A DNA stretch of 57,938 bases from Pseudomonas graminis (lineage in GTDB: Bacteria; Pseudomonadota; Gammaproteobacteria; Pseudomonadales; Pseudomonadaceae). The position numbers and the translations under genes were made by a program. Position 1 is the first letter of the stretch. Each line of letters opens with the position of its first letter. Below are positions 36,089 to 44,409 of this stretch, piece after piece. The DNA lies in NCBI RefSeq assembly GCF_900111735.1, contig NZ_FOHW01000027.1:20224-78161 (forward strand), given 5' to 3'. The notes below the pieces were generated by a model that was given only the letters and a program-made list of their open reading frames with translations, did no database searches and was not told the origin of the DNA.

Positions 36089-37242
36089 TGTTGAGTCTCC
36101 CGGCTGCAATGGAAATAAGGAATCCGAGCATTGAGCGAGGGCAAGTAGCGCCATTGATGAGCGCGGACAGCGGTGGTGGGCTGTCTACGCAATAGCTCTG
36201 AAACCGCTTCAGAGGCAATACACAAAGCGAGTTGCTGGCCTGGGCATTCATGTCTGCCTGAGCCAAAGCTGAATATTCGACGGTGTGACCGTGTGAGCAA
36301 AAAGTTGTCAGGATCCGGGTTTGCGCAAGGATCCCTGTTCGCCGAAGCCAGTAACAAAAGAACCGTATCCCCGGCCTTCAGGACGCTGCCTTCGATAACA
36401 CACTGTTCGGCAACGAACCGCCGTGTGTTTTGTATGGGGCAGTCGTGGCGCGCCGCCTCGGCTACCCACTCTGCAATACGCGCCGGTTGTTGAGGGGGTT
36501 CAAACAGGTCGGGGTTACGATGAATTGCTATGAGGGTGTTGCCGATCAAGCCTGCGGTGGCCTCGCAGGTCTGTGACAACAGGCCGATCAGATTAGCGAT
36601 CAATGCGTCTCTGTCTCTCCAGCCCGTCACGTCACATTCCCTCAACACGTGGCTCATGAAGCGACTTCTTTCATCCTCGCAAAGCAGCAACTCTGCGAAC
36701 AGTTGACTCAACCGAGTCGCTCCGGCATCGGCCTCATCCAGCTTGGTCTTGTCGCTTAAGGGGGAAAGGCAGCCCACAAAATTCTGGGTCAGGGTAACAA
36801 CTTCACGTAACTGAGTGAAAGGAACGCCCATCAAGGTTGCCATGACGGATACGGGCAACGTCCACATCAATTCATTGAGGGCGTCGACCGGGGTATTGAG
36901 GGACTCGAACACCTGCGACACAATTTCTGCGATGTTTTCGTCATGCACAGAAGCCAAAGCGGGCGCAATGGCCATTCTTGGACACTGGTGTTCAGCTCCC
37001 TCGTTCATGCGCATGAGACGACCGAAAATACGACCCGCGGCGCCCTGTGCAATTGCGAGAGGAACCGGCTCATCAAGAGGACGGACTCGACAGTCCGAAT
37101 GTTTCAGAATGGCCTCTACGGCACTGGCATCACTGGCGATCCACAGGCGTAGATCTGCATCGAACAACAGCCCCTTTCGTTGCCTTAAACCTGCGTAATA
37201 AATATAAGGGTCGGCATGGCTGGCTGCTTCAAACGGCGTCAT
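36085..37242 (-). CDS. Cytochrome P450, atypical I-helix
   Basis: A 385-residue soluble bacterial P450. The haem loop FSFGSGRHECPGQQLA gives Cys333 as the iron ligand, and the K-helix ExxR is seen as EAAR with the following CPIQNTRRFV. The I-helix reads LLSQTCEATAGLIGN at 221-235, so the usual AGxET(T) has become QTCEAT: the acid is kept (Glu227) but the catalytic Thr is Ala228. It lies in one operon with the ABM protein. The redox partner is not encoded nearby. Base composition looks lower in GC than the neighbours, which suggests acquisition by transfer. Substrate unknown. Confidence 0.88.
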   Translation of the reverse strand: MTPFEAASHADPYIYYAGLRQRKGLLFDADLRLWIASDASAVEAILKHSDCRVRPLDEPVPLAIAQGAAGRIFGRLMRMNEGAEHQCPRMAIAPALASVHDENIAEIVSQVFESLNTPVDALNELMWTLPVSVMATLMGVPFTQLREVVTLTQNFVGCLSPLSDKTKLDEADAGATRLSQLFAELLLCEDERSRFMSHVLRECDVTGWRDRDALIANLIGLLSQTCEATAGLIGNTLIAIHRNPDLFEPPQQPARIAEWVAEAARHDCPIQNTRRFVAEQCVIEGSVLKAGDTVLLLLASANRDPCANPDPDNFLLTRSHRRIFSFGSGRHECPGQQLALCIASEAVSELLRRQPTTAVRAHQWRYLPSLNARIPYFHCSRETQQ

Positions 37243-37290
37243 TTCTGAAAGTCCTGTTCACAAAGAACGGCTAATATCCGGCACTGCGCA

Positions 37291-37315
37291 CGTTAACGAT
37301 TCGTTCAGGAACGAA
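37291..37315. promoter_or_regulatory. Palindromes in the P450/ArsR divergent gap
   Basis: CGTTAACG (37291-37298) is followed by the inverted repeat TTCGTTC-AG-GAACGAA (37300-37315). The second ends 3 bases before the regulator ATG and contains its only ribosome site (AGGAA). A protein bound here would block the regulator gene directly. This is an operator candidate by position and symmetry only. Confidence 0.5.
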
Positions 37316-37317
37316 AT

Positions 37318-38031
37318 ATGGACTCCCCAGGCAATGACACCGCCATTTCAAGGGTCGCCGGCGCAATCGCCGAACCAGCAAGGACGAAGATGCTCTGTTC
37401 GTTGATGGATGGGCATGCACGTACAAGCACAGAAATGGCTGTCATCGGCGACGTAAGTGCCTCTACCGCAAGCGCGCATTTGGCAAGGCTCAAAGAGGAC
37501 GGGCTGGTGAAGCTGCACACGCAGGGCAGGCATCGGTATTACAGTCTGGCGGACGCAGACGTGGCCAGAGCGATTGAGGCCCTCATGGTGATCAGTCAGA
37601 AGCCGGAAACCCGGTTCGTCCCGAATACCCCGGGTCGACTGCAAATCGCACGAACCTGTTATGACCACATGGCGGGTTCATTGGCTGTAAAACTGCACGA
37701 TTGTTTCCTCGAGTCAGGCTGGCTGACCATGTCAGCCCCTGACGACGGTAATTATCAACTCACTGTCAGCGGCGAAAAAGCGATGGCCGACCTGGGGCTC
37801 GATGTGGAGACAGTCAGGGCGCAGCGACGTCGCTTCGCCTGCTCATGCCTGGATTGGAGCATGCGCCGCCCGCATCTCGCCGGAGCACTGGGTGCCGCCT
37901 TCCTGCACATAGCGACCAGCCGCAAATGGGTTATTCAAGACCTTGACAGTAGGGCACTGGCGTTGACGCCAAACGGAAAGAAAGAGTTCTCCGTTCGATT
38001 CGGGGTCAGCACTGAAAACAATGCGCCTTAG
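37318..38031 (+). CDS. ArsR-type transcriptional regulator with C-terminal domain
   Basis: A 237-residue regulator. Residues 1-90 are an ArsR winged helix (AGAIAEPARTKMLCSLMDGHARTSTEMA, then VSASTASAHLARLKEDGLVKLHTQGRHRYYSLAD). The extra 130 residues match the C-terminal half seen in a group of long ArsR proteins, ending with CSCLDWSMRRPHLAGALGAAFL. The metal-binding ELCVC motif of true arsenic sensors is absent, so the effector is likely an organic molecule. It is divergent from the P450-ABM operon, 75 bases away, and is its probable repressor. Confidence 0.85.
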   Translation: MDSPGNDTAISRVAGAIAEPARTKMLCSLMDGHARTSTEMAVIGDVSASTASAHLARLKEDGLVKLHTQGRHRYYSLADADVARAIEALMVISQKPETRFVPNTPGRLQIARTCYDHMAGSLAVKLHDCFLESGWLTMSAPDDGNYQLTVSGEKAMADLGLDVETVRAQRRRFACSCLDWSMRRPHLAGALGAAFLHIATSRKWVIQDLDSRALALTPNGKKEFSVRFGVSTENNAP

Positions 38032-38044
38032 CTGTGCTTGGGCG

Positions 38045-39334
38045 TTAAGCGCTGCCCGGTTGCTGCAGACTTTGATTCGACGACATCTTCTCCAACCCAA
38101 TCCGTAAATCCGCCCCGCTTGGCTGTTGATAAACCCCCAGCCCGAACTCCGGCAGCACGGCCAGCAGGTAATCAAAAATATCCCCCTGAATGCGCTCGTA
38201 GTCACCCCAACTGGTGGTGCGGGTGAAGCAGTAGATTTCCAGCGGAACGCCCTGGGCCGTGGCCTCCATCTGGCGGACCATGCAGGTCATGTCCGGGTGG
38301 ATATCGACGTGGCTTTTCAAGTACGCCAGCGCGTAGGCGCGGAACGTGCCGATGTTGGTGATACGGCGGCGATTGGCCGACATTTCTGCGACGTTGCCCT
38401 GGGCTTCATTCCACGCTTTGAGCTCGGCTTTTTTGCGGCCCATGTAGTCGGTCAACAGGCGAACCTGGGTCAGCTTCTGTTCTTCTTCATCGGAGACGAA
38501 GCGCACGCCGCTGGCATCGATGAACAGGCTGCGCTTGATCCTGCGCCCGCCGGACTGCTGCATCCCGCGCCAGTTCTTGAACGACTCGGACATCAAGCGC
38601 CAGGTTGGGATCGAGACGATAGTCTTGTCGAAATTCTGCACCTTCACGGTGTGAAGCGTGATATCCACCACGTCGCCGTCGGCACCGACCTGTGGCATCT
38701 CGATCCAGTCGCCGACCCGCAGCATGTCGTTGCTGGTCAGCTGCACGCTGGCAACGAAGGAGAGCAGGGTGTCTTTGTAGACGAGCAGAATCACCGCTGA
38801 CATCGCGCCGAGGCCGGAAAGCAGCAGCAACGGCGATCGGTCGATCAACGTGGCAACGATGATGATCCCGGCGAACACGTAAAGGATCATTTTCGTCAGC
38901 TGCACGTAGCCCTTGATCGAGCGGGTGCGGGCGTGTTCGGTGCGCGCGTAGATGTCCAGCAGGGCGTTGAGCAGCGCGCCGACGGTGAGCATGAGGAAGA
39001 GGATGGTGAACGCCAGCGCGATGTTGCCGAGCACGTGATTGGCGGCAGTGCTGAGGTTCGGGACCAGATTCAGCCCGAATTGAATCACCACCGAGGGCGT
39101 GACCTGGGCCAGTCGGTGAAAGACTTTGTTGTGCAGAAAATCGTTGAGCCAGAACAACGACGGCTGCCGGCTCAGGGCTTTCATGGCGTAAAGGATCATC
39201 CATCGCGCCAGCCGCCCGAGGGCGAAAGCCGCGACGAGCAGTAACAGCAATCCGGTGATCGTGCGCAGCATTGGCTGGTTTTCCAGCAGCGTCCAGATTT
39301 CCTGGGCGCGTAGCCAAAGCGAATGGGTGTCCAT
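38045..39334 (-). CDS. MscS-family mechanosensitive channel, YbdG-like
   Basis: A 429-residue inner-membrane channel. Five hydrophobic segments precede the MscS core; the pore-lining part reads LLLLSGLGAMSAVILLVYKDTLLSFVASVQL, followed by the beta domain NDMLRVGDWIEMPQVGADGDVVDITLHTVKVQNFDKTIVSIP. Overall length and the SFKNWRGMQQSGGRRIKRSLFID stretch agree with E. coli YbdG (415), a miniconductance osmotic-shock channel. AGGAG lies upstream of the ATG. Single gene; its stop is 14 bases from the convergent ArsR gene, with no terminator visible between. Confidence 0.9.
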   Translation of the reverse strand: MDTHSLWLRAQEIWTLLENQPMLRTITGLLLLLVAAFALGRLARWMILYAMKALSRQPSLFWLNDFLHNKVFHRLAQVTPSVVIQFGLNLVPNLSTAANHVLGNIALAFTILFLMLTVGALLNALLDIYARTEHARTRSIKGYVQLTKMILYVFAGIIIVATLIDRSPLLLLSGLGAMSAVILLVYKDTLLSFVASVQLTSNDMLRVGDWIEMPQVGADGDVVDITLHTVKVQNFDKTIVSIPTWRLMSESFKNWRGMQQSGGRRIKRSLFIDASGVRFVSDEEEQKLTQVRLLTDYMGRKKAELKAWNEAQGNVAEMSANRRRITNIGTFRAYALAYLKSHVDIHPDMTCMVRQMEATAQGVPLEIYCFTRTTSWGDYERIQGDIFDYLLAVLPEFGLGVYQQPSGADLRIGLEKMSSNQSLQQPGSA

Positions 39335-39514
39335 GGGCGCTGGATCTCCTGATCAGAAATGGGGGGCGCGATTAGAGCATTGATAGGGAAGCGAGGGCAG
39401 GGTAGGGCAAATCCGGTAACAAAATAGGCCCTTTGAGCTAAAGAGACTCGGCGAATCCGGCTTAAACCGGTACCCTATGCGACTGTTTTTTTGTATTACG
39501 CCGAGGTAACACCC

Positions 39515-40867
39515 GTGTTCTCCCAATTCGCCCTGCACGAACGCCTGCTAAAAGCCGTGGCCGAACTCAATTTCGTCGAGCCAACGCCTGTGCAAACAGC
39601 GGCCATTCCGCTGGCGCTGGAAGGACACGATCTACGGGTGACGGCGCAGACCGGCAGCGGCAAGACTGCCGCGTTCGTATTACCGATGCTCAATCGCCTG
39701 ATGGGCCCGGCCAAGGTTCGCGTCGACATCCGCGCCGTGATCCTGCTGCCGACCCGCGAGCTGGCCCAGCAGACGCTCAAGGAAGTGGAGCGTTTCTCCC
39801 AGTTCACCTTCATCAAGGCCGGCCTGATCACCGGCGGCGAAGATTTTAAGGTCCAGGCCGCCATGCTGCGCAAGGTGCCGGACATCCTCATCGGTACGCC
39901 GGGTCGCCTGCTGGAGCAACTCAACGCCGGCAACCTCGACCTCAAGCAGGTTGAACTGCTGGTCCTCGACGAAGCCGACCGCATGCTCGACATGGGCTTT
40001 GCCGAAGACGTCGAGCGTCTGGCTGGCGAATGTGCCAATCGTCAGCAGACCATGCTGTTCTCGGCCACCACCGGTGGTTCGGGCCTGCGCGAGATGATCG
40101 GCAAAGTCCTGAAAGACCCGCAGCATTTGCAGGTCAACAGCGTCAGCGAACTGGCTCCCGGCACTCGTCAGCAGATCATCACCGCCGACCACAACGTGCA
40201 CAAAGAGCAGGTCCTCAACTGGCTGCTGGCCAACGAGACCTACCAGAAAGCGATCATCTTCACCAACACCCGCGCCATGGCCGACCGTATTTATGGCCGC
40301 CTCGTGGCGCTCGAGTACAAGGCGTTCGTGCTGCACGGCGATAAAGACCAGAAGGATCGCAAGCTGGCGATCGACCGTCTGAAGCAGGGCGGCGTCAAGA
40401 TCCTGGTGGCGACCGATGTCGCGGCCCGTGGCCTGGACGTCGACGGCCTGGACATGGTCATCAACTTCGACATGCCGCGCACCGGCGACGATTACGTTCA
40501 CCGCATTGGCCGCACTGGCCGTGCCGGTGGCGAAGGTCTGGCGATCTCGCTGATCACTCACGGTGACTGGAACCTGATGTCCAGCATCGAGCGCTACCTG
40601 AAGCAGAAGTTCGAGCGCCGCACGATCAAGGAAGTCAAAGGCACCTACACCGGACCTAAGAAGGTCAAGGCGTCGGGCAAGGCTGTCGGCGTGAAGAAGA
40701 AAAAAACCGATGGCAAAGGTGACAAGAAGGGCGACAAAAAGAAAGCTGTCGCCAAGGGGCCGACCAAACGCAAGTCGGTAAACCGTCCGAAGGCCGAGCC
40801 TTTGGTCAGCCAGGACGGGATGGCGCCGCTGAAAAAGCGCGTCACGCGTCCGCCGGTCGCTGAATAA
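39515..40867 (+). CDS. DEAD-box RNA helicase (SrmB/RhlE-type)
   Basis: A 450-residue RNA helicase. The Q motif is in FALHERLLKAVAELNFVEPTPVQTAAIP at the start, then Walker A AQTGSGKT, PTRELAQQ, VLDEADRMLDMGF, FSATT and the motif VI HRIGRTGR. The last about 70 residues are a basic Lys-rich tail (KKKKTDGKGDKKGDKKKAV) that should bind RNA. I start it at GTG 39515: GAGG lies 8 bases upstream and the protein then begins with the Q-motif Phe; an in-frame ATG at 39491 has no such site. Role probably in ribosome assembly or RNA decay in the cold. Confidence 0.92.
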   Translation: MFSQFALHERLLKAVAELNFVEPTPVQTAAIPLALEGHDLRVTAQTGSGKTAAFVLPMLNRLMGPAKVRVDIRAVILLPTRELAQQTLKEVERFSQFTFIKAGLITGGEDFKVQAAMLRKVPDILIGTPGRLLEQLNAGNLDLKQVELLVLDEADRMLDMGFAEDVERLAGECANRQQTMLFSATTGGSGLREMIGKVLKDPQHLQVNSVSELAPGTRQQIITADHNVHKEQVLNWLLANETYQKAIIFTNTRAMADRIYGRLVALEYKAFVLHGDKDQKDRKLAIDRLKQGGVKILVATDVAARGLDVDGLDMVINFDMPRTGDDYVHRIGRTGRAGGEGLAISLITHGDWNLMSSIERYLKQKFERRTIKEVKGTYTGPKKVKASGKAVGVKKKKTDGKGDKKGDKKKAVAKGPTKRKSVNRPKAEPLVSQDGMAPLKKRVTRPPVAE

Positions 40868-40992
40868 GCCCCTCCTGCCTCCCGGCCAGCCCGCTGAACG
40901 GCTGGCCCTCCACTGGGTCACAACCACTGAGCATCAAGCCCGTTGACCGGATGTCACGGGTATTGCCCTGTTGGCCCACTGGAGGTTGAAAC

Positions 40993-41316
40993 ATGTCTAA
41001 ACGATACGACTGGGACCTGATCGAGCGTCTGTTGCACCACGTGCAAAACAGCGTCGCAATCGCCGATGCATCAGAAACCCACGCCGCAGAATTGAGAACG
41101 TTGTTGCTCGAACGCGGGTTCATTGCTGCCCACACCAGCGGTGCAGGCGGGCATGGCGAAGGCGCTACCCTTACGCCTCGAGGCGCGAGCTTGCTGGCGA
41201 TGATCGACAGCAGCATTCCGGGCAATGACCATCCGCGTCAGGTGCTGGATGAACAGGGCGATGCGCTGGACCCGGAGACCTTTGACGAGGTGGCCTCCAA
41301 GGCGCAAATCGCCTGA
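40993..41316 (+). CDS. Small hypothetical protein, DUF2513-like layout
   Basis: A 107-residue soluble protein. The start MSKRYDWDLIERLLHHV, then a helix, RGFIAAHTSG and ATLTPRGASLLAMI, resembles the DUF2513 pattern of a winged-helix fold (WDLIRKIL and LTWAGHDFLD). The assignment is a guess from layout. GGAGG precedes the ATG by 7 bases. It ends in a strong terminator that overlaps the 3' end of the convergent lipoprotein gene. Confidence 0.75.
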   Translation: MSKRYDWDLIERLLHHVQNSVAIADASETHAAELRTLLLERGFIAAHTSGAGGHGEGATLTPRGASLLAMIDSSIPGNDHPRQVLDEQGDALDPETFDEVASKAQIA

Positions 41317-41322
41317 CCCAAG

Positions 41323-41347
41323 GAGCGTCCTGATCAGGACGCTTTTT
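41323..41347 (+). terminator. Terminator overlapping a convergent gene end
   Basis: The perfect palindrome AGCGTCCTGATCAGGACGCT followed by TTTTT. Its right half and the T-run form the last codons (Lys-Lys-Ala-Ser-stop) of the minus-strand lipoprotein gene. Confidence 0.9.
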
Positions 41348-42206
41348 TCATGCTCTTGTAGCAACTCAAATCCGTGAAGTCCTTGCGCACATCGGCGATC
41401 TTCGCCAGCAACTTCTGCCGCTGATCAGCCGTGCTCTGCGCCATCAGATCCGCAATCAACGAAATCGCTGCCTGCTCGGTATGGTCGTAGGTCGCGCGGT
41501 ATTCAGGGGTCCAGAAGGTCTGACGGTCTTGCAGAAGGCTGGCGATTTTTTGATCGAAATCGGCGGCGTTACGCTGTTTCACCGCCGCCAGCAATAGCGA
41601 CTGCCAGTGGGCGCGGTTATCGATCCACAGGCGGTTTTGCTCACCCAGCGACGTCGACCATTGCATCACCCGCCCCTGCTGCGCGGCATTCAGTTTGCCC
41701 ATCCACGGCGTCAGACGTTTCTCCATGCGCTGAGCGCGTTCACTGATCTGCTTGTCCAGCGGCTGGTCGACGAACTCGTCCTCATGCTTGCGCAGGTCCT
41801 TGGCGAACGCTGTCTGCATCTCGCCCACTTGCTGATCGTCCAGCTGACGCAGCAGCTCGACCGCCGAAGGCGTGATTTCTTTGGAGAGGGTGGCGATGGC
41901 TTGCCGCGCTTCGGCGGTGCGCGCCTTGAGCTGCTCCTGATTGACCTGGTTGTTTTCGACCATCCCTTGCAGACGGTCCAGCCAGTCTAGGTAACCGGGG
42001 ATCTGGGTGGTGCAGTGCCAGCTCAAGTGCTCTTTCAAACGCTCGTCGAGCCAGTCTTTCTGCGACGCGTTCATGTCCAGGTAGTCGTTGAGCGACCAGG
42101 GAATGATGAAGTCCAGATGCCGATACGTCAGACCAATCTGACTGCACCCCGCCAACAGTGTCAGGCTCAGCCACAGCGAAATAAAGGTCTTCAACACAAT
42201 GCCCAT
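41334..42206 (-). CDS. DUF6279-type lipoprotein
   Basis: A 290-residue lipoprotein: signal MGIVLKTFISLWLSLTLLAGC, Cys21 lipidated. The mature protein is helical and shows the family start YRHLDFIIPWSLNDYLDMNASQKDWLDERL and later ERAQRMEKRLTPWMGKLN and RQTFWTPEYRATYDHTEQ. Its function is unknown to me. I start at 42206 because AGGAG lies upstream and the signal peptide is then complete; the frame extends to 42245. The last five codons overlap the terminator of the convergent gene. Confidence 0.85.
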   Translation of the reverse strand: MGIVLKTFISLWLSLTLLAGCSQIGLTYRHLDFIIPWSLNDYLDMNASQKDWLDERLKEHLSWHCTTQIPGYLDWLDRLQGMVENNQVNQEQLKARTAEARQAIATLSKEITPSAVELLRQLDDQQVGEMQTAFAKDLRKHEDEFVDQPLDKQISERAQRMEKRLTPWMGKLNAAQQGRVMQWSTSLGEQNRLWIDNRAHWQSLLLAAVKQRNAADFDQKIASLLQDRQTFWTPEYRATYDHTEQAAISLIADLMAQSTADQRQKLLAKIADVRKDFTDLSCYKSMKKAS

Positions 42207-42269
42207 GACTGCTCCTTGCCGGTTCGTCTCCCCGTTATAGAGCAAGTCAGGTCACGGCGGTTCAACCCA

Positions 42270-43013
42270 TCAGAAAAACGAGCGCACGACCTTCAGCGTC
42301 ACGGTGCCTTCGCACTGAGGATTGTGCCCGCTGTAAGCGCTGCAATCGGCGCCGGTGAGGCTCGAACCGCTGTACATCAAGTTCATGTCCATGCCCAGCA
42401 CGGGCCGCGACACATTGAACGACCAGTCGCTGTAGGCATTGACCACGCCGCCGCCGTCGATGATTGAAGGCGAATCGAGCTGGTGGTTGCCGTACTGCAT
42501 GCGCAGGTCCAGGCCCAGCGGAATCATGCTGCCCAGGTCGAGGAACAGGGTGCTGTCCTGGCGACCGGCGTCAGTGCTGAAGGCAGTGCCGATGCGGCTG
42601 TCGAAAATCCGGAAACCGGCGTAGAGCTCGTGGCTGTCGAGCTGGTCGGTGTTCGGGTAGCTGTAGCGAATGACGCCAAGCTCATAGCCGAGTGTTTTGT
42701 CGAAGGGCTTTTTGAACCCCATGTAGGAGTCCACCTCCAGCGCAGTGTCGGGGGTCAGCCCTGCGCTGGGCGACCATTGCCCGAAGTAGAAACCGCTGTC
42801 GTGGGTGAGGTCGAGCCCGCCGTGGAACTTCGAATCCGCACCGCTCGGCGTCACCAGGCCCTGGGCCATGGTGCGGCTGGGCGTGGTGCCAAGCTTGAGG
42901 CTGAAGTCGCCCAGCTCCCGCTCGATGACCTGAGCGCTGGCGGCGTGATGCATGAGGGCGGCGCAGGTAAACACCGCACCGGTCCAACGGTTGAAACAGC
43001 GAGCATAAGGCAT
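42270..43013 (-). CDS. TorF-type putative outer-membrane porin
   Basis: A 247-residue beta-barrel protein. A signal peptide ends at HHAASA; the mature part shows the TorF/Gcw_chp pattern of strands with aromatic ends (LKLGTTPSRTMAQGLVTPSGADSKFHGGLDL, SGFYFGQWSPSAG, ELYAGFRIF) and ends with Phe (VVRSFF), the assembly signal. Two cysteines (ADCSAY, PQCEG) sit in the last loop and may pair. AAGGAG lies 7 bases before the ATG. It may admit small solutes; substrate unknown. Confidence 0.82.
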   Translation of the reverse strand: MPYARCFNRWTGAVFTCAALMHHAASAQVIERELGDFSLKLGTTPSRTMAQGLVTPSGADSKFHGGLDLTHDSGFYFGQWSPSAGLTPDTALEVDSYMGFKKPFDKTLGYELGVIRYSYPNTDQLDSHELYAGFRIFDSRIGTAFSTDAGRQDSTLFLDLGSMIPLGLDLRMQYGNHQLDSPSIIDGGGVVNAYSDWSFNVSRPVLGMDMNLMYSGSSLTGADCSAYSGHNPQCEGTVTLKVVRSFF

Positions 43014-43174
43014 GCTTCACTCCTTTCAGGTTTCGGAGGAGTGGGTCGAAGGTATCTATCCGGGAGCCGAATGGCCCGACAAGAACCGCGATCTAGAGCG
43101 CCGCAAGGATACCGCCGATTGGCGTTATCTCGCGACCATTGGTCGATTCGATGCAGATGCGCTGAACGTTGCGA

Positions 43175-43660
43175 TCAGTTCGCCACGGAAATCAGCTGAT
43201 TGACGACGATCAAGGCCTGGGGGAACGAGGGGTAGCCGCTGGTGGCGACATCGAGTTTTTCGTACCTGGCACGGTACTCGCGGGCCTTGTCCTGATCGAC
43301 CATACCGGCCCGTTGAGCCTGCAGGGCGATGGCCAGCGGGTAGTTGCGATCGGCTGAATCATTGAGCCTGGCATCGATCTGTTTAGGGCTGGCGTTCTGA
43401 CGCAAGAGCAGTATCGCCTGGTAAAACTCCGCCTCGCCGGTCGTGTCTTCCCTTGCTGCCCTCTCAAGCAAAGCGCTGGCGAGTTCGTCGTTTTCGGCGC
43501 GGCGTTCGTTGATCAGCAGCTTGGCCTGAAGCATGTCGTTCTGGTAAAGCAGATAGTCGGCGCGGCAGGGGCTGCCTGCCACCGAGTTGTCACAACCGTG
43601 GCTCGCACAGCCGGTCAGCCCGAGGCTTAGCAGGGCGCCGATGATCATCCGTTTGTTCAT
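43175..43660 (-). CDS. Small lipoprotein, hypothetical
   Basis: A 161-residue lipoprotein: MNKRMIIGALLSLGLTGC with Cys18 at the lipobox, followed by three more cysteines nearby (SHGCDN, SPCRAD). The mature protein is helical (LLYQNDMLQAKLLINERRAENDELASALLERA), with a repeat-like helical hairpin style reminiscent of tetratricopeptide or Sel1 segments but without a clear match. GGAA lies upstream of the ATG. A single gene. Confidence 0.75.
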   Translation of the reverse strand: MNKRMIIGALLSLGLTGCASHGCDNSVAGSPCRADYLLYQNDMLQAKLLINERRAENDELASALLERAAREDTTGEAEFYQAILLLRQNASPKQIDARLNDSADRNYPLAIALQAQRAGMVDQDKAREYRARYEKLDVATSGYPSFPQALIVVNQLISVAN

Positions 43661-43846
43661 GTCGGTTTCCGCAGAGACTTCAGAAGTTCAGGGCATCGTC
43701 CGCTCTATCCCATGACCCATACGCAGCGCGATGAATGAGCAGTCATGTGACGAGAGTAAAGCAGAGCTTTGTGAAGCGGGGGAGCGATAGACCTGGCGCC
43801 TTGTGATCAAAGCGCCTGGATGTCGACCGCGGAGGCGGGAGAAAAT

Positions 43847-44026
43847 TTACTTTTTGCCGAGGGAGATCTGTTTGGATGGGCCGAAGGTCTGGCCGCTGAC
43901 ACCTTTGGCGATCTGCTGGATCTCGCCACCGGATTTCAGGAAAGCTGCAATTTGCGCGTTGATCGAATCGCTGGTCTCAACGGCAGGAGCTGGCTTGGCT
44001 TTCGAGTTGGATGCTTTTACACGCAT
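43847..44026 (-). CDS. Small hypothetical protein
   Basis: A 59-residue protein starting MRVKASNSKAKPAPAVETSD. The core INAQIAAFLKSGGEIQQIAKGVSG recalls the FLxRGGKIxxI motif of the P. aeruginosa transcription factor SutA and similar small pseudomonad proteins. The N-terminus is basic and the end GPSKQISLGKK also basic. I prefer the start at 44026 to an upstream in-frame one at 44086. The ribosome site is not convincing. Confidence 0.6.
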   Translation of the reverse strand: MRVKASNSKAKPAPAVETSDSINAQIAAFLKSGGEIQQIAKGVSGQTFGPSKQISLGKK

Positions 44027-44409
44027 GGCTGCTATCGACCTATGTAAATTTAATACGGCCGGCCATCCTATCGGAATTGGCCGCAAATTGCTTGGGTATT
44101 ATCCGATGAGGGGAGGGCCAGCGGTCGTGAAGGGCTGCGTAAACGTTTCCTGAAAAGAGCGGCTAAATGACTGTTTTAATTGCGATGTTCAATCCGGCGT
44201 TCTGTTGAATAAGACCAGCGTTGAAGGCTGCGGTCAGGCTCGTCGACCTGACGAATGGCTCGAGCCGTGCACCGGCTCTGCTGTGTCGCTCACCAACGGA
44301 TTGATTTCCAGCGTGCCGAAGTCGGCGCCGGATGTCGGTACGAAATGCCCGCCGGAATGCCCGCCCGAATTCGGGTAGAATGCCGCCCACGTAACGAGGG
44401 TATCTGGAC
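44027..44409. other. Gene-free interval
   Basis: A divergent gap of 383 bases between the 59-residue protein and the S1-domain gene. I see no repeat, RNA or credible gene. A TAGAAT at 44377-44382 could be a -10 element for the S1-domain gene. Confidence 0.4.

Noticed and set aside
43012..43203. 63-codon plus-strand frame between the TorF-type porin and the small lipoprotein
   Set aside because: It overlaps the strong minus-strand ribosome site and promoter region of the porin and the end of the lipoprotein gene, and has no good ribosome site of its own.
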